A DNA stretch of 64,000 nt from Voacanga thouarsii (taxonomy: Eukaryota; Streptophyta; Magnoliopsida; Gentianales; Apocynaceae): NCBI GenBank assembly GCA_026120185.1, contig JANUWF010001661.1, positions 620,001 to 684,000 of the forward strand, given 5' to 3'. Both the position numbers and the translations under genes were made by a program. Under the pieces are notes generated by a model that ran no database searches, was not told the origin of the DNA, and was given only the letters and a program-made list of their open reading frames with translations. Below, piece after piece: positions 11,578 through 22,345 of this stretch. Every line of letters starts with the position of its first letter. Position 1 is the first letter of the stretch.

Positions 11578-12068
11578 TACTAAAAATAAGAAAATTCAAG
11601 AAAACAGGATATATCCCGAATGGACTTGGCGCCAAGTGCTTGGGTGGACCTGGTGCTAGGTGTGTTCTAGAACTAGAACCCTGCTCCAATGTGGACCTGG
11701 TGCCGGTGTGCTAATGAACCTAGCACCAGGCACATTCTGGTCACCGTCATCTTTTATTGCACTTCAAAACTTACTCTTTGGACCTTCATTCCATTTCTCT
11801 GTATTTCCTTGATCTTCCAAATGAAATGTTGGTCATCTTAAGCACTTCTTGATACTCCTTTGGCCTTCAAACCTTGTTTAATGATTGGCTTGATCCTCCA
11901 CAGGGATTGTTGCTTGTGCTGTGTGTCCTTTAGCCCTTCCTTCACTATCCATTTCCTCACAATCTTCTTAGCCCGGGGTTTGTTGAATTTGTTACCTTGA
12001 AAATTCTCTTGAATCCTCTTGAATATTGTACTTACCTATAGAGATTTGAAGCAAGTCTTGACATTCCA
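11578..12068 (-). mobile_element. Element D 3' LTR, left part
   Basis: This aligns with 56622-57119 of D's 5' LTR, including the palindromic module (11620-11735), a shared ATTCCATTTCTCTG block and the closing GAAGCAAGTCTTGAC. The last part of the LTR (equivalent to about 56049-56620) is missing at the left junction with C2. It is cut at 12068 by element E and continues at 21319. Confidence 0.88.
11620..11735. repeat. GGCGCC-centred palindromic module, D 3' LTR copy
   Basis: Four near-palindromes (CTTGGCGCCAAGT, CCTGGTGCTAGGT, CCTGGTGCCGGTG, CCTAGCACCAGGC) occur at the same spacing as in D's 5' LTR and closely like 3001-3050 of the Athila-like LTR. Confidence 0.8.
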
Positions 12069-12689
12069 TGTAACACCCCATATTTCCTACCGTAGTGGGC
12101 TATAACTTTAGGGGATATCGCCCCGTCTGATTGTTCAGACAAGGGGTCTTTATAATAAACTTTACTCAAAAGGGAAACGGAAATTTTTTCCCAACTTAGA
12201 AAAGTACAAGAATTTGGCTTTTGATACATACATTTACGGGTATAACAGGTTCAAGATATAGCATGAGCCTCTGGGAGTCCATTGCATTTTCGCTATGTCT
12301 CTGATCTAGAATTTTTCAAAAGAGATAACACGCGTGTGAGTGAAAATCACTCAGGGAGTCCCGTGTATGCTAGTGCTTTAGTAAAGAGACAGAGCACATA
12401 AAACTCTTATGGGGAAAACATTTCATTTGTTTATAAAAATAACTCCAAGATACTCTAAAGAATAGTTTTTTCAGAACTCAATCATTTAGAAAAACTATGT
12501 TTCAATTTCAAATCATTGTCCTGATTTTCACATCACAGGCATTCCTCCAACAGAGGGTCGGCTTGTATACAAAGCTCACAAGGCTTTACCTTCAGCACCA
12601 CATATTATTGTGCTTAGACCACACAGCCTATAGCACTCAACCGTGCATCATTGGAAGGGTATGTACACCGCAGCGTACTACCGAGAATC

Positions 12690-14070
12690 AAGTTAGTGTT
12701 TACGCCAAGTATTCAAGTTATTGTATACGCAAAGTATTTAAGTTAGAGCTTATGCCAAGTATTCAAGTTAGTTCAATTATGCGTATTTATTTGGGTATAA
12801 AAATCATATAAAAATAAGCACATTCTCAATCAAGTTTAAATTAAAATGTTAATCCTAAATTACATATATGAGTAAGCGTATTCATCATTAACATAGTATA
12901 AGGTTCAAACGAGTGTCAATCCTCAAGGAATAAGTATGCATTAATCACTTTTCTTTCATTGTTTAACCGACTTAATAAAGTGAAAAAGAAATAAAAAGGA
13001 AAATGAAATAAAATAAAATTCATTGGTGTAGGAAGTGTTATGCCCGTAAATTTTATTTTATAATTTTCCATCAATGAATTTTATAATTTATACTTTTCCA
13101 TCTATTTATAGGCTTAGGAAGTGCCTAAACTCATTGGTGTAGGGTTTTTGGCTAATTAGAAGTAGGAAGATACTAAAATTCTATAGATTACCAAAAACCG
13201 CGTGCAAAACTTGAAGCACTGCCTCAACACTTGGCCATAGCCGGCGCCACCTTGGCTACTTAGAGCTGACGCCGGTTGTGATCTATTTCTTCAGTTGTTC
13301 GTCGATTTTTTCTTGATTTCCTCGCAATGTTTTCTAGAGTGCAGCTGGCACCGGTTCCAGCTTCCCAGTCAGCGCCGGTTCAATTCTATTTTGGTTCATC
13401 TCATTGATTTTTTTTCTTCACCTTAAAGTGCGTGCCAACAGCATGTGACCGGTGTCGGTTCCTCTACCATAGCCGGCGCCGCCTCTGCTCTGTTTTGCGA
13501 CATTTTTGTTTTGTTTTACCCCTAAAATCTGAAATAATGCACAAGATAGCTTTCCAAGGGTAAAATCTCAAATATGAAGGAATATGGCCAGTTATTGAAC
13601 AAAATGTATCGCAAAATAGCCTCAAATAACTAGGAAAAATATGACTAATTTAGGCCCTATCATGCATACGCCAAGTATTCAAGTTAGTGCTTATGCCAAG
13701 TATTCAAGTTGGTGCATACGCCAAGTATTCAAGTTAGTGCATACGCCAAGTATGTTAGTGTATACGCTAAGTATTCAAGTTAGTTATTACGCTAAGTATT
13801 CAAGTTAGTGCTTACGCCAAGTATGTTAGTGCATACGCCAAGTATTCAAGTTAGTACTTACGCTAAGTACTCAAGTTAGTACTTATGCCAAGTATTCAAG
13901 TTAGTGTATACACTAAGTATTCAAGTTAGTACTTATGCCAAGTAATCAAGTTAGTGCATACACCAAGTATTCAAGTTAGTGCTTACACCAAGTATTCAAG
14001 TTAGTGCTTACGCCAAGTTAGTGCTGATGCCAAGTATTCAAGTTAGAGCATATGCCAAATATTCAAGGAT
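12690..14070. repeat. 25-base minisatellite in E 3' LTR (split)
   Basis: The unit is close to AGTGCATACGCCAAGTATT followed by CAAGTT (25 bases). About three units lie at 12690-12776, then after the inserted LTR about seventeen more at 13663-14070, a few of them shortened to 17 or 21 bases. Variation is mostly at the CATACGCC/CTTACGCT positions. It has no spacer-repeat structure. Confidence 0.92.
12777..13662 (-). mobile_element. Athila-type solo LTR inside E
   Basis: It aligns with the Athila-like LTR at 1791-3317 at both ends (GTATAAAAATCAT on the left; CTCAAATAACT and GGCCCTATCA on the right) and in the TTCATTGTTTAACCGAC block. It interrupts E's minisatellite, so it postdates E. The flanking five bases (TTCAA and TGCAT) do not match well. 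It carries a diverged palindromic module (13225-13490). Confidence 0.82.
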
Positions 14071-16623
14071 TGTTAAGTTTAAGAAATCAAGAATTCAAGA
14101 TTCATATTGTTCACCATGTTTCCAAATCCAAAAGAAAAAAAAAAAAAAGCTTTTACCTGAGCGCATCTGGAAACCATTTTTCATATCAAGAAAAACATTG
14201 TTAGGGCAAAATATTCCCACTGACTTGCAAGTTAGTTAATAATTTTCATAGGCTCTAGATTTTTTGGATTTCTTGGATCGGATATTCCCACAAACAAATA
14301 ACATGCTTTTAGATTTCTTAGATCATTTTCCAAATATCCGATTCCAAAAGGAACCCATTTCAAGAAATCCAGAATTCAAATCCCAAATGGGGATTAAAAT
14401 CGAAGTTTCCAAACATATTTTCATAAAATGTTCCAATAAGGGCATTCTAGTCAATTTATTAATAACTGATTCCAAAATTACCATTTTCTAAAAATCTTAA
14501 GTATTTAATACAATAGGGACTAAATACACAAATTCATACTTTAATCATCCGTGAAAGTTTCCAAGCCAATTATGAAGTTCATTCAAGCCCAAAATGGCAT
14601 AAAAAAAATTCTCGCTTAGATAAACCTTAAACATATTTAGAGAATTTCAAAACAGTATAAAACATCGCATTTCATGGAAAAACAAAGAACACTAGCTTTC
14701 AAAAGGTTTTAGAGGTCCAACATACTCACTTCGTGCCCTGACGAAACTTTTCCGTTTACGGCCGTTCGACCACCGTTTCTACCGTTTTCAACGAACCGTT
14801 GGCCGTTTATCTATAAACCAACACCACACATCATTTTTGGGTAAATTCATGTTCGGCCAAAAAATAGATGACGGTTAGTCGACGTGCCGGATGGGCAGCC
14901 GACGATTAGCCAAAAGTTAAGGAAAACGTCCACTTTCGTTCACATCGCTTTTTTGTCGTTTGTAGGATTCTTTCATTTTTCTTTTTCCAAATCCTTTCTC
15001 CCTTCATAAACAATGGATTCACTTCATATTTTCCCAATTATTTCATCCAAAATCACATAGTTAATCATCCTCAAATTCATCCATGTTCCAAGCAAAATTC
15101 TAAAATTTTGCAACTTTGACACATGATCTTGTTTCGGACATAACTTTCAATTCACAACTCCATTTTGGCTCTATGATATACCAAAAGGACTGTAAGACTT
15201 TTAGCATTAATTTTGTATAAGCCGTTTTTCAGAATTTGGGTTCTTGAGGCGTGGTACTGGGCAAAAATAGCCCCAGTAGTTTTACCTCACTTTTACTATT
15301 CATGCTTATAACCATTAATTCATTCAATTCTCCTTCGAATCATCTTTAATTTTGAATTTCCAAATTTCCAGTAGGTCGCAAAATTCACACTTATTCAATA
15401 CAAATTCATCTCTTCTAATCAAAAGCTAGTTTGATCTATTTTTCCAAGTAAATTCTATTTTTACTTTACTTTGATCATCAACTTCTCAACCAAAAATAAG
15501 CCTTCAAATCACCATAATTATTCAGTTCTTCCTCGTACAAAACTTCATTCAATGACCCTTGGGCAACCAGTACTTATACAAGCATATATAAGGTTCATAT
15601 ACAAAAGTTCACAAACCCTAGTTTTGATCCAAAATCAAGACATGAAAATCATGTTTTCATGTTAAAAATTGATATCATAATGATCAACATAATGAAATTA
15701 CAACTTCAATTCCTAAAGTATAGGATTTTACCTTGTGTTTGATGCTATTTGAAGTGATTTTGCTCCAAGAACACCAAGAACACACACACTTCTTTCTTTC
15801 TCTCTCCTTTTTCTTTTTCTCTCAATTTTCTCTAGCCTTTCTTTCCTTTTCCTTTCTTTTTCTCTTCCTTTTATTTCTCCATTCTTTATGGACGAAATTC
15901 AGTCTATATTTCATCCTCTCCACCTCCATTCCTATGGCAAATATATCATATGGTCAATAGTAAGGTCAAAATCTTATTAAGGAAGCTTACGAAAATCTTG
16001 CTAAATAAGCTTAGTAAAAATACTTATAAACTTTTATCTCAATTTATCTCAACCAATCAAATAGAAACAATTGGTCTCATTAGCCAATCACTAAATGACA
16101 CTTATTTTCATCTACCAATCGTATTATGCCGCTTGTTTCAATTTCAATTGCATTTTAGAATTTTTCTCAAAAGTAACCAAAATTTGGGTCCGAAATGGAA
16201 AAATATTTTATTTCACCATTCAACTCCAAAAATTCTAGTGAATCCATTGTAATTCTTAAAAATTTTCAATTTCTTCTCTATTTGGTCAAATTTGAGGTCA
16301 AAGTCGTGGGTACGGTCAAAATTACAAAAATACCCCTGGTGACTCAGATAGCATAATTCACACCGAAACGTGCGTTTCATCACACCAATTAATTTCTCTT
16401 CTCAGCATACCCTCAAATTCTTATTTTATTAAAAATAGTAGTATTCTGAAGATTTAGAGTACGAGTAGAATATATACAATAATTACATTCAGGTCCCGAC
16501 CAAATATTGTCATACCAAAATATTCGTCTCATTACATTGATCAACTTTTGTTCTGGCTAGTGATAAAAATTCTCATCCTATTGCAAATAGTAACCAATCA
16601 AAGGTAAAATGCGGAGTATTACA

Positions 16624-17443
16624 TTCTCCACTCTTTACAAAAAATTTCGTCCTCGAAATTTAGATTTGCCTTACTTCTATATAGCGCACATAAGCATGAT
16701 CTCTTGAGAAATTCTCATATTCTTTCAACCTAATAATATACTTTCATTTACATCGTCCTCATACGATCTATAATTAGACCTCCTGTATTTATATCACTTT
16801 GCATATAGATCATATTTTCGTTTCCTTAAAAATCCATAAATCACTTCATTTCAACTTTCATGGGCACTTCCCAGGGGTTACCTATCCTAGAATTTCTTTA
16901 ACCTAAGCACGTTTAACTTTAAACGTCTAAAGATTCCTGGTTCATTAGTATTGATATAATTATATCATTTCACACATTATGATAAACCAGGACTTTTAGC
17001 ACTCAAATATAACACTGGAACAGTATACAAGTGTGAATGTTCTTATCTGCACAATTCATATCACATTATACACACAGGGCTTTTAAGTGCTCAACCTCCT
17101 TTACTCCTCATCTTACTATTACTGGTCCCAAAATGGAATGTTTAGAATTAGGAAAAAGTTCCTATATAAGGTCTCTCTGACCTCCATCCCTTTACTATTG
17201 TTCGGATTCAAGGTCATAGAACATTTTCAGAGATATTGGATTTATCTCGAATCACTCTTCTTCTGGCTCATTAGAATAAATTACACCTCGAAGTCACATG
17301 TCATATCTACTCCAATATCCAAACACTATCTCTATAAATTCACGTTTGCTCATACAATGATGGGCTCTCCAATGTCTCGTTAGAGGCTTAGCTATATTCT
17401 GTCAGAAGCTCTATTATAATTTTCGCTATACTCTGACACCATT
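16624..17443 (-). mobile_element. Element E interior (non-coding)
   Basis: About 820 bases between the LTRs. The - strand PPT AAAGAGTGGAGAA (16624-16636), preceded by GGACGAAATTTTTTGTA, is the typical chromovirus 3' end. The PBS TGGTGTCAGAG (17431-17441) sits two bases from the 5' LTR. No gag, protease, RT or integrase motif is found on either strand. The 98-residue frame at 17087-17383 on + has no recognisable domain and is probably chance. Confidence 0.85.
17431..17441 (-). promoter_or_regulatory. Element E primer-binding site
   Basis: TGGTGTCAGAG on the - strand is one change from the TGGTATCAGAG that pairs with initiator Met-tRNA. It fixes E's orientation. Confidence 0.75.
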
Positions 17444-18065
17444 TGTAACACCCCATATTTCTATGACGTAGTGGGTTATAACTTTATGGGATGTCGCCCC
17501 ATCTGATTGCTAAGACAGAGGGTCTTTATAGCAAACTTTACTCAAAAGGGCAGCATAAATTTTTGCCCAATATAGAAAAGTACAAGAATTTAGCTTTTGA
17601 TATATACACTCACAGGTATAACAGGTTTAAGATGTAGTATGAGCCTCTAGTAGTCCACCGCACTTTTGCTGTATCTTTAACCATGAATTTTTCAAAAGAG
17701 ATAACACGTGTGTGAGTGAAAATCACTCAATAAGTCTCGAGTGTGCTAGTGCTTTAGTCAAAAGACAAAACACATAAAGTTCTTGTGGGGAAAATGTTTC
17801 ATTTGTTCACTGGAAACAATTCCAAGACTCTCTAAAAAAGAGTTCATTCAAAACTCAAACATTTTGAAAAACTGTGTTTCAATTTCAAATCATTGTTCTA
17901 ATTTTCACATCACAGGCATTCCTCTAACAGATGGTTAGCCGGTATGTAAAGCTCATAAGGCTTTGCCTTCAGCACCTCGTATCATTGTTCTTAGACCGCA
18001 GCCTACAGCACTCAACTGTGCAACACCGGAAGGGTAAGTATACCGCAGCGTACTACCGAGAATCA

Positions 18066-18357
18066 AGTTAGTGCATACGCTAAGTATTCAAGTTAGTGCA
18101 TATGCCAAGTATTCAAGTTAGTGCTTACGCTAAGTATTCAAGTTAGTGTATATGCCAAGTATTCAAGTTAGTGCTTACGCTAAGTATTCAAGTTAGTGCA
18201 TGCGCCAAGTATTCAAGCAAGTATTCAAGTTAGTGCTTACGCTAAGTATTCAAGTTAGTGCATGCGCCAAGTATTCAAGTTAGTGCTTATGCCAAGTATT
18301 CAAGTTAGTGCTTACGCCAAGTATTCAAGTTAGTGCTTGCACCAAGTATTCAAGGAT
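18066..18357. repeat. 25-base minisatellite in E 5' LTR
   Basis: About twelve units of the same 25-base repeat as at 12690-14070. Here units with GCTTACGCT alternate with units with GCATRYGCC for much of the array, giving a 50-base higher-order pattern. One unit is shortened near 18210. Confidence 0.9.
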
Positions 18358-20428
18358 TGTTAAGTTCAAGAAATCAAGAATTTAAGATTCATATTGTTCA
18401 CCATGTTTCCAAAAAAAAAAAAAAGGCTCGTACTTGAGCACATCAGGAAACCATTTTCCATGTCAAGAAAAACATTATTGGGGCAAAATAATATTTTCCA
18501 AAATTTGATCCCACTGACACGCAAGTTAGTTAATAATTTCCATAGGCTCCATAGAGCCAATCAATTTATTCCATAGGCACATCAGGCCAATAAAATAATT
18601 TTCGAGATTAAAATGTCATTTTCCAAAGTCAATCTCATATCGAGAGATCATTTTCCAAAATCGTGTCAAAACAGGGTAAAGAGTTATTTTCTCACATTAA
18701 AAAAAAATTCCAAGAGTATTCAGGTCATTTTTCCCATATCCCGATCACAAAAATCATTTTCAAGGGTATTCGGGTCATTTTAATCATACTCGATTCCAAA
18801 GGACTTTTCTGTGGGTATTCGGGTCGTTTTACTCTTACCCAATTTAAAAAGTATTCACAAAAGTTTCAATAAGGATGTTTTGGTCTTTTGCCAAATACCC
18901 AATTTCAAAGGTTTTCATAAATCATTCCAATAAGGACATTTGGATCATTTTCCAAATATCCGATTCCAAAAGGAACCCATTTAAAAAAATCTAGAATTCA
19001 AATCTCAAAAGGGGATTAAAATCAATGTTTCCAAATACATTTCCATGAAATGTTCCAATAAGGGCATTTTGGTCAATTTATGAATACCTAATTCCAAAAT
19101 TACCATTTTCTAAAAATCCCAAGTATTTAATCCAATAGGGACTAAATTCACAAATTCATTCCTTAACCTTCCGTTAAGATTTCCAAGCCAATTATGAAGT
19201 TCATTCAAGCCTATAATGGCTTAAAAATAATTCTTGCTTAGATAAAACTTAAATATATTGAGGAATTTTTAAAATGGTATAAAACATAGCATTTCATGGA
19301 AAAACAAAGAATACTAGCTTTCAAAAAGGTTTTAGAGGTCCAAGGGACTCACCTCATATCATGACTAAACTTTTCCGTTCATGACCGTTCGACCACCATA
19401 TCTACAGTTTTCAATGAATTGTTGGCCATTTACTGATAAACCTACACCACACATCAGTTTTGGGTCAATTCGGGTTCGGTTGAAAAATAGCCGACGGTTA
19501 GCCGACGTTTTGCTGACGATTAGCCAACGGTTAAGGAAAACATCCAACTTTCGTTCACGTCGTTTTTTCGTCGTTTGTTCTATTCTTTCATCTTCATCTT
19601 TTCACATCCTTTCACCCTTCATAAAAAAGGGATTCACTTCATATTTCTCCAATTATTTTATCCAAAATTACATAGTTAATCATCCTTAAATTCGTCCATG
19701 TTCTAAGCAAAATTTAGAAATTTTGCTGCGTTGACTCATGATTTTGTTTCGGACATAACTTTCAATCCGAATCTCCATTTTTGCTCTATGATATACCAAA
19801 ACAACCGTAAGACTCTTAGCTTTAATTTTGTTTAAGCTCTTTTCCAAAATTCAGGTTCCCATGGCTCGGTACTGGGCAAAAGAAGACCCAGTAGTATTAC
19901 CTCACTTTTACTATTCATGCTTTCCTTTGTCCTCCTTTAATCTTTAACACCTTAGAAGCATTAATTCATTCAATTCTCCTTCAAATCATCATAAATTCCA
20001 AATTTACAGATTTCCAGTAGCTCACAAAAGTCACACTTATTCAACACAAATTCATCTCTTCTATTCAAAAGCTAGTTTGATCCATTTTTTCGACCAAATA
20101 AATTTCATTTTTACTCTACTTTGATCATCACCTTCTCAACCGAAAATAAGCCTTCAAATCACTGTAATTATTTAGTTATTCCTCACATAAAACTTCATTC
20201 AAAAACCCTTAGGCAGCCGGTACTTATACAAGCATATATAAGGTTCATACACAAAAGTTCACAAATCCTAGCTTTGATCCAAAATCAAGACATGAAAATC
20301 ATGTTTTCATGTTAAAATTGATATTATAATGATCACCATAATGAAATCTACAACTTTAATTCCTAAAGCATAGGATTTTACCTTGTGTTTGACGTTATTT
20401 GAAGTGATTTTGCTCCAAGAACACCAGG

Positions 20429-20429
<1 letters not shown>

Positions 20430-20471
<42 letters not shown>
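20430..20471. repeat. (CA)n microsatellite
   Basis: About twenty CA units. The matching place in the other LTR (15778-15789) has only five or six, so it expanded after the LTRs separated. Confidence 0.95.
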
Positions 20472-20473
<2 letters not shown>

Positions 20474-21318
20474 CTTTCTTTCTTTCTTCTTTTTCTTTTT
20501 CTCTCAATTTTCTCTAGCTTTTCTTTCTTTTTCATTTCTTTTTCTCTTCCTTTTCTTTCTCCATTCTTTTTGGATGAAATTTAGGCTATATTTCAGCCTC
20601 TCCACCTCCATTCTTATGGCAAATATATCACATGGTCAATTGGAGTTAGTGAGGTCAAAATCTTAATAAGGACGCTTATGAAAATCTTGCTAAATAAGCT
20701 TAGTAAAAATACTTATAAACTTTTATCTCAACTTATCTGAACTAGTCTAATAGAAACACTTGGCCTCATTAACCAGTCACTAAAACAACACTTATTTTCA
20801 TCCACGAATCATATTATGCCGCTTATTTCAATTTCAACTGCAATTTAGAATTTTTCTCAAAAATAACCAAAATTCGGGTACGAAATGGAAAAATATTTTA
20901 TTTCACCATTCAACTCCAAACATTCTACCGAATCCATTGGAAATTCTTAAATTCTTTAATTCCTTCTTTATTTGGACAAATTTGAGGTCAAAGAAGCGGG
21001 CACTGCCAAAATGCCGAAAATGCCCCCGGTGTCCCGGATAGCATAATTCACACTAAAACTTGCATTTCATCGCACTGAATAATTTCTCTTCTCAGCATAC
21101 CCTCAAATTCTCATTTTATCAAAAATAGTAGCCTTCCGAAGATATAGGGTACGGGTAGAACAAATCTATTAATTACATCCATGTCCTGACCAAATATTAT
21201 TATACCAAAATATTCGTCTCATTACACCGACCAACTTTTGTTCTAACTATTCATACAAATTCTCATCCTATTACAATTAGTAGCCAATCAAAGGTAAAAT
21301 GCGGGGTATTACATTACA

Positions 21319-21362
21319 TCCCCCTTCTTTAGATGTGCCATGTTGCACGGATAAATTCCTAT
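21319..21362 (-). mobile_element. Element D 3' LTR, start (right part)
   Basis: It matches 57125-57165 (TTAGATGTGCC, then ATTCCTATCA), giving the LTR start TGATAGGAAT on the - strand. Element E separates it from 11578-12068. The adjacent - strand purine tract AAAGAAAGGGGAAA (21363-21376) is D's PPT. Confidence 0.88.
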
Positions 21363-22345
21363 CATTTCCCCTTTCTTTGAGATGATTCATTCTCGAATTG
21401 ATGCACTTTGTTGCTTGTATGGACTTCCCTGCATAAGAATTCAAACAAGAGTTTGTTTGTGAAAGTAAAATTTTAGGCTTTTGCTCCACAACTCTTACTT
21501 TGTTCCCTCTCTTTTCAAGCCAAGTTAGCATTGTTGTTTTACCTCCTTGCTCCCTCGTGTGTTCTCTCTCCTCCCTTGTTTTTGCTTGCATTTGGAGCTC
21601 TAACCTCTATTTTTCTTCTTTTGTTCTTCTCTCATTTTCTCTCATCTCTTTTTGTCTTCCTCCTTGAAAATGCTTTTATCTTTCACAATCTCACTTAGGG
21701 ACATAGGGTAAAGTATGAATTTCCTTCCATTATTGTTCAAAGAGTAAGTGTTTTTCTTTCCATGGTGAACTAGCTTCCTATTATATAGCCAAGGCCTTCC
21801 CAATAATATATGCCCAACATGCATGGGAAACACATCACACATCACCTCATCTTTATATCCCCTATGACAACTGTAAACTTGACTTATTTGTTCACCTTTA
21901 CTTCACTACAATTGTTCAACCATTAAAGCTTATAAGGCTTAGGATATTTCAAGGTCTCCATTCCCCATTCCTCCACCAATGTAGAACTAATAACATTTTT
22001 ACAACTCCTTCTATCAATAATCAAGCTACATGATTTTTCTTTGATTTGACACCTTGAATAGAAAATGTTTTCCCTTTGTAAGTCCTCTTCTTTTTCAACG
22101 ATATGAGCTTCATCAATTTCTCTCATAACACCAATTAATGCACATGATTTCTCAAATATATCCCTATCTCTTCCATCCACTCTATCTCCTCCACTTGATT
22201 TGGTGTCATTTTGTAAAGTTGAACTAGATGCTTCTTTCTCACTAGTTTCACTCATTTACATTTGCTTTTGCACTACCTCGAGCCAACTTCTCTTTTTCTT
22301 CTCTTATGGATACGAGCTTTCTCCCACTTCATAAGTACTTGAAAC
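21363..22345 (-). pseudogene. Element D protease and C-terminal tail
   Basis: Reading leftward from 22345, the frame at 22255-21923 ends with the gypsy protease entry: QRENIFYSRCQIKEKSCSLI, then IDRRSCKNVISS, where the active site D-G/S-G reads D-R-R-S. After a break, 21845-21642 gives CDVFPMHVGHILLGRPW, the ILLGRPW block that closes gypsy proteases. A further open stretch (21591-21277) is charged and Gln/Glu-rich with no known domain. The PPT then follows directly, so no RT or integrase was present. Insertion of copia C at 22345 separates this from gag at 53928-55265. Confidence 0.85.

Larger units (their letters stand above)
12069..16623 (-). mobile_element. Element E 3' LTR
   Basis: It matches 17444-21313 along its length. 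It is longer mainly because of an 886-base Athila-type LTR insertion (12777-13662) and a longer minisatellite. Its outer end carries a decayed GATATCGCCCCGTC motif at 12114, and the inner end reads GCGGAGTATTACA. The many short frames inside (14264-16252) have no family resemblance, and most are duplicated in the other LTR with stops. Confidence 0.88.
12069..21313 (-). mobile_element. Element E: non-autonomous gypsy-type, giant LTRs
   Basis: The ends are TGTAACACCCC and GGGGTATTACA. The flanks TTCCA (12064-12068) and TTACA (21314-21318) form a TSD with one change, and removing E rejoins D's LTR. On the - strand the 5' LTR is 17444-21313, the PBS is at 17431-17441, the interior is only about 0.8 kb without gag or pol, the PPT is at 16624-16636, and the 3' LTR is 12069-16623. 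The PPT context and LTR ends resemble Tekay/Del-type chromoviruses. E must have used proteins from another element. Confidence 0.87.
17444..21313 (-). mobile_element. Element E 5' LTR
   Basis: A 3870-base LTR with ends TGTAACACCCC and GGGGTATTACA. It carries GATGTCGCCCCATC at 17490, a minisatellite at 18066-18357, a short GACGGTTAGCCGACG repeat near 19490, a (CA)n run at 20430-20471 and a CT-rich stretch after it. Compared with the other LTR it shows many substitutions, so the insertion is not recent. Confidence 0.88.

Noticed and set aside
13663..14070. Regular short repeats resembling a CRISPR array
   Set aside because: The repeats are head-to-tail 25-base units without unique spacers, in a plant LTR and duplicated in the partner LTR. 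It is a minisatellite.
15733..16252. Phe/Leu-rich frames as membrane proteins
   Set aside because: They come from a CT-rich microsatellite in E's LTR and are disrupted in the partner LTR.
17087..17383. 98-residue open frame in E interior as a gene
   Set aside because: No domain, biased hydrophobic/aromatic composition, and it sits in a non-coding interior where gag would be on the other strand.
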